Positions 57,501 to 64,000 of a stretch of 64,000 nucleotides of DNA are shown here, piece after piece. The notes below the pieces were generated by a model that had not been told where the DNA came from, ran no database searches, and worked only from the letters and a program-made list of their open reading frames with translations. The stretch is from Trissonchulus latispiculum (lineage: Eukaryota; Nematoda; Enoplea; Enoplida; Ironidae), in NCBI GenBank assembly GCA_030248195.1, contig JASAND010026139.1, positions 1 through 64,000 of the forward strand, given 5' to 3'. Position 1 is the stretch's first letter; every line of letters begins with the position of its first letter. The translations under genes were made by a program, and so were the position numbers.

Positions 57501-58643
57501 TCCAAACTTGAAAATTTTGACAAAAATCCGACAAAATTTAGATTTTTCTCAAAAACTATAAAATTTCAGAAAACATAGCCCTTGGGAAGATGCTGCTTTT
57601 GAAGCCTGAACTGGTCGTTTTTCTTTAGCTTTCCCAGATTTCGAGAAATCCGTGTTCAAAAATTGTTTTCTTGTTTATTGCATGTTCAAGTCGCACAGTT
57701 AAAATGAGAACTGTACCTAGTTGTAACAAACACATTCTAAGCTTTAAAATGAGATAAAATTATCATTGAACTCCAAAAATTGAGCAAATTACAGTCTTTC
57801 AAAGTTTGCTGCAAATATTCGAACCAGCACCTTAGACCCCAGTGACCCTCCACAGACTTGACTTGAAATTGAGCAATTAACCTCCCCCCAAATCTGCTTG
57901 GGGAGTTTGGTTTCAGCTGTTTCATTAGGGTTTGATTTATGGAAAGAGTCCTTGACTAGGCTCTAATTTTTAAGGAGGTCACTGGGTAATTTGCTAAGAG
58001 GTGGGGGAGGCGCCAGCGTGCATGACTCCAGTGCTGATAGCAGTAGCCTGCCGGCTGTCAACTCTACGTAACAAAATCATTGTGTACTCTTGGTAATAGC
58101 AAGAGTACAACATAGCTGTAATAAGGTATTAATAAATTCCAATATTGTTTTAGACCACTGAGTTTGTCTCGTGGTCGTACGCTATGTGACATGGCGAGTT
58201 TTGCACAAAATTTGAAAATTTTTTACTGCAACTTCCAATGGTTTTACGACTTAACATTACCATGAGCAGCATGTTGCCATGGTCAGCTAAGAATGAAACA
58301 CTGAAATGAAACACTCGTTTTGCACTTTTATAACAACAATTTTACCTTGACTCCACATATGCTTAAACATCTCAGGATTATCCTTATTTTCTATCTGTTG
58401 GATGAGAAAGTTGTTGGATGAATCCACCACACAATTATTAATTCTTAGCTTATCATGAGATAATTCACTTCCAATCGACGCAGTATACCAAACGTGGACT
58501 TCGTGCCCATGATTTATCAAACTGTTCATAAATGGAATCATTGACTTATAATGACTAGGCATGCCGGACATCGGAACAAACAGGATTTTAGCACTGTAGG
58601 AAGTACCAATAATTAGCACTTGGATCAGAAGCAGCCTTAACAT
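42552..58643 (-). CDS. UDP-glycosyltransferase (UGT) with a retroelement in its intron
   Basis: Exon 1 is 58643-58346 (donor TCAAG|GTAAA at 58345). Exon 2 is 43783-42552 (acceptor TTTATTTCAG). The phase-1 join gives 509 aa. The 14.56-kb intron contains the 13.3-kb LTR element; without it the intron would be about 1.2 kb, against 0.6 kb in the neighbour gene. Signal peptide is about 1-18. The 'PSHYKS' motif has the likely catalytic His at about 31. The signature at about 352-398 ('SHAGMKSAQE', 'FPVFGDQF') is complete. A terminal membrane helix ends in 'SSVY'. Both exons are intact. Pairing them is inferred from order, strand and phase; no other candidate exon lies between. The long intron could reduce or alter expression. 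Exon 1 is less like the other copies than exon 2 is. Confidence 0.82.
44107..44868 (+). repeat. 5' LTR
   Basis: 762 bp, TGTAAC...GCTACA. It contains 'GGTTAACATCTGGCGAGGC' near 44732 and matches 56698-57441 with many substitutions and a few indels. Confidence 0.9.
44883..45524 (+). pseudogene. Retroelement aspartic protease region
   Basis: The frame of 213 codons starts about 14 bp after the LTR. The motif 'VDIGASVSLIS' (about residues 92-102) stands where retropepsins have DTGA or DSGA, followed by 'ILGQ' and 'LIGYDFL', the usual second half. The catalytic Asp is kept, with Ile in place of Thr/Ser. The first ~60 residues are acidic and polar, and may be the end of a lost gag. It stops at TGA 45522 before the next frame. 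Confidence 0.75.
45534..46990 (+). pseudogene. Retroelement reverse transcriptase, frame-broken
   Basis: 438 open codons, a long linker, then the RT domain: 'KSRAYRMNPKQKAEVEKHV', 'LVIDYRRLNKITKKY' and 'HPLPKIDKIMDRL'. The region around 46755-46850 has slipped, so the 'FGLCNAPATFQ'-type motif appears in another frame. The active-site stretch reads 'HIDDVLIPS' (Y of YxDD replaced by H) near 46835-46862. Typical of Ty3/gypsy RTs. Not translatable as one chain. Confidence 0.85.
46992..47700 (+). pseudogene. Reverse transcriptase thumb and RNase H
   Basis: Starts at the connection ('GMAGYYRRFMPNLAKVASPL') and runs into RNase H with 'LSVDASHHGLGAVL' holding the first catalytic Asp. An in-frame TAG at 47583-47585 interrupts. 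The same frame continues after it ('FDFIVDYRPGRDNVAPDAL'), so this is a simple nonsense change. Confidence 0.85.
47686..49100 (+). pseudogene. Retroelement integrase, broken
   Basis: The zinc-binding part has H...H (about 48020-48050) and 'CKVCAKF' (C..C), split by a TAA at 48067. The core has its first Asp in 'VSLDVMH' and second in 'LLSDRGPN'. The frame then shifts near 48440-48490. In the new frame 'TAYHPQAN' follows, and the codon for the third catalytic residue (Glu) is TAG at 48525-48527. The C-terminal part is open from 48531 to 49100 ('MNKTLRTIF' to 'KIKPYHERPV'). Confidence 0.85.
49101..49703 (+). other. Non-coding spacer behind pol
   Basis: AT-richer than pol, with T-runs. No supported ORF. 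Confidence 0.5.
49704..51190 (+). pseudogene. Disordered, basic ORF of the retroelement, frameshifted
   Basis: Three overlapping frames appear to be one former protein. 49704 to about 49940 has 'HQQFRRRRQPDSARDP'. 49945-50643 is Pro/Ser/Thr-rich with 'APNGKKQRAKFRRNS'. From about 50610 another frame carries Lys-rich 'TKSKKRNRVASKKKS', then 50883-51190. Low complexity and the basic clusters suggest a nucleic-acid-binding or nuclear protein, and a displaced gag is one possibility. No zinc knuckle (CCHC) was seen. The family is not recognised. Confidence 0.4.
51203..52690 (+). pseudogene. DEDDy 3'-5' exonuclease-like ORF in the retroelement
   Basis: 271 open codons to a TAA at 52016, after which the same frame continues to 52690. 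The motifs are ordered as in RNase D/WRN-type exonucleases: 'VIAMDIEGG' (Asp90, Glu92; Exo I), 'VFAGGQADFLRLAKF' (Asp165; Exo II), and 'AKYALSDSLA' (Tyr263, Asp267; Exo III, YxxxD). 'FSLNKICNYC' stands where the small helical part before Exo III is expected. These four acidic residues bind two metal ions in the family. Function here is inferred: it could trim nucleic acid during reverse transcription, or be a captured host gene. A captured gene would lack introns, as here. The stop and flanking frame breaks mean this copy is dead. A profile search is needed to confirm. Confidence 0.5.
52744..53955 (+). pseudogene. Unrecognised 3' ORF of the retroelement
   Basis: A polar region (52744-53070: 'SPRRTRSSSQQ', then acidic 'EDDDVVEVSDSD') is followed by a 293-codon frame (53074-53955) starting 'MANPATQPGWYPPM'. 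That frame has an ordered-looking middle ('PYIQIVVPESIL', 'YIYVVGPPEDP', 'FWEIYREVPV', 'LNCLTVGDTNFSQVM') with alternating strands, and a helical end rich in Glu/Leu. It has no signal peptide or membrane helix, so it does not look like an envelope protein. A capsid or accessory role is only a guess. It could be the missing gag moved to the 3' side. Confidence 0.4.
54755..54779. repeat. (TTA)n microsatellite
   Basis: Eight uninterrupted TTA units. Confidence 0.9.
54980..55545. repeat. Direct repeat of about 300 bp rich in TTCCGGAAA
   Basis: Two tandem copies (about 54980-55250 and 55280-55545) share 'AAATTTTTTGTCTC', 'AAAAGTTGGTCATAGGGTAA', 'GAAATCGAAATTTCCGGAAA' and 'ATGCGTCTAGCGAAAGTTAT' in order. 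Each contains short TTCCGG palindromes. Confidence 0.75.
55663..55997. mobile_element. 335-bp foldback element with TTTAA target duplication
   Basis: TTTAA flanks it (55658-55662 and 55998-56002). The arms are nearly perfect inverted repeats of about 80 bp (CCAAGAGTACATAATACATA and inverse, then 'GTGTGACAAGCGTCACACTC'). The loop has C-runs and 'CAATTGCGTACCTAG'. Each arm itself holds a small hairpin (AGTGTGACAAGCGTCACACT). Class uncertain; a TTAA-type element is possible. Confidence 0.75.
56234..56310 (-). tRNA. tRNA-like sequence (probable tRNA pseudogene)
   Basis: On the minus strand GTCCGGG (56310-56304) can pair with CCTGGAC (56241-56235). Between them lie a good A-box (TGGCGCAGTGG) and B-box (GGTTCGATCCC), and the plus-strand AAAAG just beyond gives a T-run terminator. 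The middle contains CTT inside TTCTTAA, as in a Lys anticodon loop, but the anticodon stem pairs poorly. The spacing before the D-arm and the T-loop are also irregular. It could be a decayed tRNA or the head of a SINE. It lies inside the retroelement. Confidence 0.5.
56698..57441 (+). repeat. 3' LTR
   Basis: 744 bp, TGTAAC...GCTACA, preceded by GGGGAGA and followed by TTGG. Confidence 0.9.
57446..58345 (-). other. UGT intron remainder
   Basis: Host intron sequence between the retroelement and exon 1. No other feature recognised. Confidence 0.6.
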
Positions 58644-60767
58644 TGTTTCTGTTCAGGGACAATTCTGAAACAGACAGTTATTAAACTGCTCTTAAAATAA
58701 AACTGATATTTCATTACTAATAAGCCACCATAAATATATTTTATATGATTACACCTCAATTAAATTTTAATAATAAAGAGCAAAGTATTCTCAAAACATA
58801 CCCACAAACTATAAATACACGGAAAAATAGTTTTTGAAAAACAATATGTAGGCATTATTATCCAGAAAATTCTTAGGAATGTTATATAACATGTACGAGA
58901 AAGAAAGGAAAAGAGCTGGCTGTCCTTTTTCGGCTTCAAAACTAGAATCAGTCAATGAAGAATATCACCTGCCTAGTGAAGCAACGTGCCAGCTGTTTCT
59001 TTCAAAACCTTTCTTTTCTATTGTCAGACTTAACTAATTTGCATTTTTTTCTGAGAATAATTTGTGAAGCTGCCTCGTTTAAAATGAGGATTGTCGCCGT
59101 ATTAACGGATTAACAGATTAACATTAACGCCGACTCGAACAACAGATTAACAGGTGGCCCAGTTCAAGCAAGGCGTCATGTCCATACATTAACACAGGGT
59201 CCGAATCTCGAATCTGGGGTTTGCCCAGATTTCGTCCCAGATTACGACTAGACTGCCCCAAAACGTTACAGGGTCTATAGGGTGTCTTATCTTAAGGGTC
59301 GTATCTTAAGGGTGACTACACCAACATTGGCAGGAATTTCCAATTTCTTTACATTTTTGGCCAAAAATTACTATAAATGACGATTTTCCGCGAAGGGAAC
59401 TTAAGGAAAGAAATCGTCAATGTTTTCTAAAAAATGATTTGGTAAAAATTACTAATGGTCTATCCTTTTTCCTTCTAGACGAGAGGGGCTGCCATTTTCT
59501 CCTTCACGCTTCACAGTCGTCCCGGTTTTGTTGGTATGAGGAGTCTGACTGAACCCTCCCAATCCTCCCACGTCATCCTATTGCCATGTCCGAAAACATA
59601 AGGTTCATAGAAAAACATTGACAGAAGTTGGTAGCTTCTACTTATGTTTTACCCCACTCAAGCCCCGCTTTCCCCAGCACACACATAGTTCACCACTGCT
59701 GCACCAGAAACAAAATTAACTTTCTTTTAACCATGAAAAAAGATAACGGTTCGGTTAGGCAATAATTTGATAAGCGACTTATGTACTATCTGTGCATGCA
59801 ATATTTTTAAGTTGGGTTTCCTTGTAGATTTAGTAATCGAATAATGTTTTGGGTACTCCCATAGTCAACTCTAACGCAAATTTCAGTTCATCACAACGCA
59901 AGCAATTGCCACTTTGTTGGAGTAAAACCAGAGTTGGAGTTGTAATACATAAAAAAACTACATCAATACTTTCTTTCCTCTGAAAAACTTATCATCTCTC
60001 TGATTGTAAGGGATAGAACTTCAATAAAAACTGATAATTGCGAAGCTGCTGATGAAAGATGAAGTTTACAAAAATATTGGAGTCTTGAAAATTTTGAAGT
60101 AAAAGCAGAACAAGTTTTTTTATTTCACTCAGGCAAGGTTTCAACTTTGTTAAATCTGTAAACTTGTAGCACTGGTTTTATCTGCCAATGCCAAGCGTTT
60201 TTATCGTAACATACCTATTATCTTATAACACTTCATGTGCAGGACTCACCGAGAAAATTTCCGTTATCCGTTGTGGTGCTGGCCTTTCACACGCCACGCA
60301 GTTCCAAAATGCAGTCATGACAAATTAGCCCTAAATGGTCTGCTTCTCCTATATTGAGCAGGATGAAAGCTATTAGAAACTGACTAAAAAATAATTACTG
60401 TAGATTAATCTGAAACTTAAATTCTCATTTTGACAATTTTCTGCTGTATGAACTTATCTATATTAAAATTAATTTATCAGTCAGAGTCCGGACAAGGTAC
60501 AAAGTACAAACAAATCCTATACCAACTTCAAGGGCAAGGTGTAAAGAAAAATTGGATAAGGAGTAAGCCAGGCTCAATGGAAAAATATGTTTTTACACTA
60601 TATTTTTATTTAATTTAAATTCTCGCCTTGCCGGAATTTTCAGAAGAATTCACCAAAATTTTGATTCTTTTTCGAAAATGTTGAAAGTTTTCAAAAGTGC
60701 TGAATTTTATTACTGTTGATGTTAAATTTTGAGAAACGCTAAATTAACTGATGCTCATGGTGCAAAC
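58644..60767. other. Non-coding, no gene recognised
   Basis: AT-rich DNA upstream of the UGT exon at 58643. The conserved UGT upstream block was not recognised here, unlike the other copies. No repeats with clear ends. Confidence 0.5.
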
Positions 60768-61395
60768 CTGAGTTGTAAGTGGGTCGCGAGTATCCGTGGT
60801 CACCCGCGGGTCCAATTTGAAGTCAGTGGGTACCAGACAGTGGGTGTCAGACTGGGTCAACAAACACTATGTTCACATAAATTTTAAACTAAGAAACTAT
60901 GTAATTTTAAAAATTACAATGTACATAAACGTTTAATTTTTGCGATGCTTTAATATGTTTTGCACTTGAACATTATTGCTACTACTAGGTAATATATTAC
61001 TTCAACGATCTGTAACCATATTTTGCAAATTCAACTAAACACTAAGGCTTGATAATTGGGGACGATCATCCCAAAATCGCCTTGAAAGAACTTGAAATTG
61101 TATCTACCTTACAGGAAGTAAATATGACAACTTGCTTTGACAACAAAGTAGTGCCAAGTTGATAAAATGAGGTGCTTGTAGATCAAAGAAACTGCAATAT
61201 ATTAGCGAGCTTGTCTGCGCTCCATTGCATCCATGAAATGCCAACGCGAGCTCAAATAATGCTTTGCTTAATTGTCTTAAATATGAGAAATTGTCTAAAC
61301 TAAAATGGGTCAAGTGGATCTACTAAGCCGCAATAGATCGCGGGTCCCGTTTACCCGGGGGTCACAAATACTCACTCGACCAACTTCTAACTCCG
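60768..61395. mobile_element. hAT-like element with GGGTCGCGG/CCCGCGGGT motifs, decayed
   Basis: The ends CTGAGTTGTAAGTGGGTCG and the inverse of CGACCAACTTCTAACTCCG align with a few mismatches. Flanks GTGCAAAC (60760-60767) and TTGCAAGC (61396-61403) agree at 6 of 8 positions, which would be an aged 8-bp duplication. GC-rich motifs lie just inside both ends, with an AT-rich middle. About 628 bp, non-autonomous. Confidence 0.45.
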
Positions 61396-61609
61396 TTGCA
61401 AGCCCTCTCGCCAATTTGGGTTCAAGGTTCAAATACTCCCAGGAATTTCTGGGGGACGCCGCCGCAGGACCCGACCTTATGTTGATGTGTGAGCATAAGA
61501 TTAACATTGACTAACTTCTGACTGCATCTGACTGAAATCGGCCTACATAAGTCAGCATGTGACGTGACATGCTGGAGCAATTTTAGAAAAACTTCTGATA
61601 GGATGAGAG

Positions 61610-62028
61610 CAAGAGTGCATAATTGTACTATATATAAGAAGAAGAGTAAGCCAAGCGTCTTCTTCAACCTGCCTAGTTCCTATAATCCTACGCGAAGGCC
61701 ACGTCTGGTGGAGGGTAGCCAACAGCCAATCAGATTGCAGAGACCCCTCCCCGTTTGGTGGGGGGTACGACGCTACACATTGGTTCGGGTAACACTTTAA
61801 GATTCATCCATTCTCCGCTTACCCCCCCCCAAACGGGACCTTTGCACACCCCCACCAAACGGGGACCCCCTTTTGCCACCCCCACGGGGAAGGGAGCTTG
61901 TCGACCCCACCAAAGGGGAGAACATTCGCGTATTGTGGTCGGAGCACCGTTACGCAATGCCAAGAAGAGAAGCCCTCTAGTGGCTTAATCTTCTTCTATA
62001 ATATTAAGGAATAAATTATGGACTCTTG
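61610..62028. mobile_element. Second copy of the CCCCGTTTGGTGGGG foldback element
   Basis: Ends CAAGAGTGCATAATT and AATTATGGACTCTTG match those of 9167-9852. The right arm with 'GAACATTCGCGTATTGTGG' is nearly identical, while the left arm is altered. Fewer CCGTTTGGTGGGG units remain, hence 419 bp. No clear target duplication. Confidence 0.75.
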
Positions 62029-62400
62029 AGAAGAAGCAAAGATGAGACACTCTCAACTGAACTTTTGTTTGCTCTGATCGGAGTAAACTGTGACTGATGC
62101 AGCTGTTTACAGGAGCAAACTTGCCCAGCTCCAATTTGCTCAAACAAGTCACAGCAAACCAGGACTCAACCAATCGTGTGTCTATAGCAGTCTGATCACT
62201 GATGTACAAAGCTTAATCCGTCAGTAGTATTCTGATTGGCTGTTGAAACTGACAAGTTTGCTTCAGGAGCATATTTGTTTGCTCCAGTTTGCTGGCCAGT
62301 TACACACGGGCAAACTTCTTCTGATCTTAGCTAGCGAGAAAACTCGAGCAAACTAAAGGCTTGCTCCAGTGTGCCCGTGTAAACCGGGCTTAATCAAGCG
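62029..62400. repeat. TTTGCTC/GAGCAAA motif-rich segment
   Basis: At least eight copies of 'GTTTGCTC', 'GAGCAAAC' or near variants in both orientations. 'ACACGGGCAAACT' (62294) and 'AGTGTGCCCGTGTAAACCGG' (62370) suggest one end of a foldback element of the same design as 8492-9899 and 36364-36961. Boundaries unresolved. Confidence 0.4.
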
Positions 62401-63074
62401 CGAAAAGAGAGATCAAATTAGTTCCTCCCCCACAGAATTCAGAAAAGCCCTGCGTATATCTTTAATAAGGTAAATTTAAAACTTAAAAAACCATTCCGAA
62501 ACATTTTCCGGTCTTTTAATACCTATAGAGCAAATCATTATAGTTTTTACGAATTGAAATATTATGCAACAATTATTTGGACGAAAAATCTATATTGGAC
62601 TAAACTTTGTTTTGAACCTTGCGTTCTCAGATGCTACAAAGTGGATCCTGATACGATAAAACTTTGCACTGGAGGACCATTTTTCTTGGTTTAGGTTAAA
62701 ACTTTTCCAGTTGATAACAAAACTCAATCCGAAGAATGTAGCGAAACAATTAGAACGACTTTCTGGAGCGTTGCTGCTGTGCCAATTCCGAATAAAACAT
62801 GTCCCTCGGCCCATTAGTCCGTAAGTTCTCATCATTGTATAAAAAACATCGTTTACTAAGTCTCGTATAGACAAACTTAGACACCGCTGTTGTATATATA
62901 AATCTACGTTTATACTAATTTGAACTGAAACAGTAACCGAAAGGGGTTTTGAAACACGCAACCGGCTCATTCCGGGGCTTATATTCGATGCAAGCAGGCA
63001 TAAGCAGTTTTAAAATTCGGGAACCGGAACCGGACACGGTAGCAGGAATGCTTCAAACAAGTGTTACAGATCGA
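62401..63074. other. Non-coding downstream of the UGT gene
   Basis: A 126-codon minus-strand ORF (62590-62970) is present but has no recognisable family and looks like chance. The last part is presumably 3' untranslated sequence of the UGT. Confidence 0.4.
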
Positions 63075-64000
63075 TCAGTCAATGCTGGCAATACTGAAAA
63101 TCACCGTAACAAACAATGCATACAGGTCCATATTGAAGTATTTGAAAAAGTTCAAGTATTTTCCTTTCAATTCCATCAGCTTGGGAACAGCTGTAGGATT
63201 CTTCAGAATAAGTTCGACTTTATGAACGCCCAGATCAAGTGACGGCCTTATTTTGTCTGTCATCACAGAGTTAAGTCTTTTCATATTTTTTGAATAGGTA
63301 TCTTTTGTCAATAAATCCGTCAAAGCTTCTTCGAAAGATTTTTCAGTAATATTTAATTTATACACCAATCGACCGGCCTTTGCGCTGTTACAGATCAAGG
63401 ATGCAAGAAAGAATTGATCACCAAAAACGGGAAGGCTTAGCATAGTTGCTTCGGAGCAGACACATTCTTGGGCACTTTTCATACCCGCATGAGACATGAA
63501 AACCTTCGTCTTCGGATGGTTCAAAATGGCCGGTTGAGGAATCCATTTAGAAAAGAAAATATTTTTCTTAGGAGGAAGTTCGTCCCCGTTGTATTGCCAG
63601 ATAATTCTATAGTCGGTCAGTTTGCTGAAAACGTTATAGATTGCTTCCACTATTTCCTTAGGTACCGCTTTCCAAGCAACGACGTGACCAAAAGCAGCCA
63701 AAATAGTTCCTTTTGAGGCGGGATCTTCAACGAAATCTGATAAATCCTTGGGTAGTAATTTATCCTTGATTTTTGGACATTTTCCTTCGCTAAGCGCCAG
63801 CGTTGTGGGACTGGTCGGGGCGGGTTCGCCAACGCTCTGCCACTCATAGTGAAAATAAAGGAAGGCCTGGTTAGCTATTTTTGCAACAGTTTGACTGAAG
63901 CTAAACAAAGGGCGAAGTTTAATGTAGGTACGAAATCTAGCAAAATATTGTACGCCCATATCGGTAAAGTAGGTTACAACCGCCAAAAGCCTGTACTTAA
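63075..64000 (-). CDS. UDP-glycosyltransferase, exon 2, cut by the window edge
   Basis: Open on the minus strand from 64000 to the stop at 63075, with no acceptor site reached, so the start of exon 2 and all of exon 1 lie outside. It begins in the region matching 'DMGVQYFARFRTY'. It has 'YFHYEW' with the Trp intact and the full signature ('FSKWIPQPAILNHPKTKVF', 'SHAGMKSAQE', 'LPVFGDQF'). It ends in a membrane helix and a 'SIASID' tail. It is closer to the gene at 42552 than to the one at 38623, sharing 'GHVVAWKAVP' and 'FARFRTY'. No lesion in the visible part. Confidence 0.92.
   Translation of the reverse strand, partial: KYRLLAVVTYFTDMGVQYFARFRTYIKLRPLFSFSQTVAKIANQAFLYFHYEWQSVGEPAPTSPTTLALSEGKCPKIKDKLLPKDLSDFVEDPASKGTILAAFGHVVAWKAVPKEIVEAIYNVFSKLTDYRIIWQYNGDELPPKKNIFFSKWIPQPAILNHPKTKVFMSHAGMKSAQECVCSEATMLSLPVFGDQFFLASLICNSAKAGRLVYKLNITEKSFEEALTDLLTKDTYSKNMKRLNSVMTDKIRPSLDLGVHKVELILKNPTAVPKLMELKGKYLNFFKYFNMDLYALFVTVIFSIASID

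Noticed and set aside
62590..62970. 126-codon minus-strand ORF
   Set aside because: No recognisable domain. It lies in intergenic DNA behind a UGT gene, and composition looks random.

Overview
The window is invertebrate nuclear DNA. It has genes with short introns and GT-AG splice sites, an AT-rich background, and dense, nested transposable elements. I cannot fix the phylum from sequence alone. The UDP-glycosyltransferases (UGTs) look invertebrate, and nothing bacterial is present.

The recognisable host genes belong to one UGT family on the minus strand. Each copy has two exons and one phase-1 intron at the same place, just after a conserved 'WDQ/WSQ' at the end of exon 1. Two copies look intact: 38623-40782 (predicted 518 aa) and 42552-58643 (predicted 509 aa). 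A third intact exon runs off the right edge (63075-64000). Broken copies lie at 4563-7050 and 427-2536, with short relics near 7423-7494, 27-95 and 41290-42075. Similar non-coding blocks lie upstream of several copies, so the cluster grew by tandem duplication that included promoter DNA.

Region by region: 1-7525 is a large diverged palindrome. Each arm holds the same broken UGT, and both arms share a nonsense codon and the same internal deletions. 7650-9900 holds foldback elements, one inserted inside another. 11400-21250 and 29340-33530 are built from long direct repeats of unknown mobile units. These carry 35-bp minisatellites, small recurring ORFs (one with a tail resembling transposon/virus-derived capsid-like proteins), and a repeated exon-like segment. 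21.4-29.3 kb is mostly non-coding, with hAT-like miniature elements, G/C-tract repeats, a 50-bp minisatellite and one unrecognised two-exon gene candidate. 33-38 kb holds a hammerhead-ribozyme-like core, foldback elements and dispersed short palindromes.

44107-57441 is a 13.3-kb Ty3/gypsy-type LTR element inserted in the intron of the second intact UGT. Both LTRs and a 4-bp target duplication are visible. Its pol gene (protease, reverse transcriptase, RNase H, integrase) is decayed. No gag is recognisable ahead of it. Behind pol lie about 7.6 kb that Ty3 elements do not normally have, including an ORF with DEDDy 3'-5' exonuclease-like motifs. That ORF is the most unusual item in the window.
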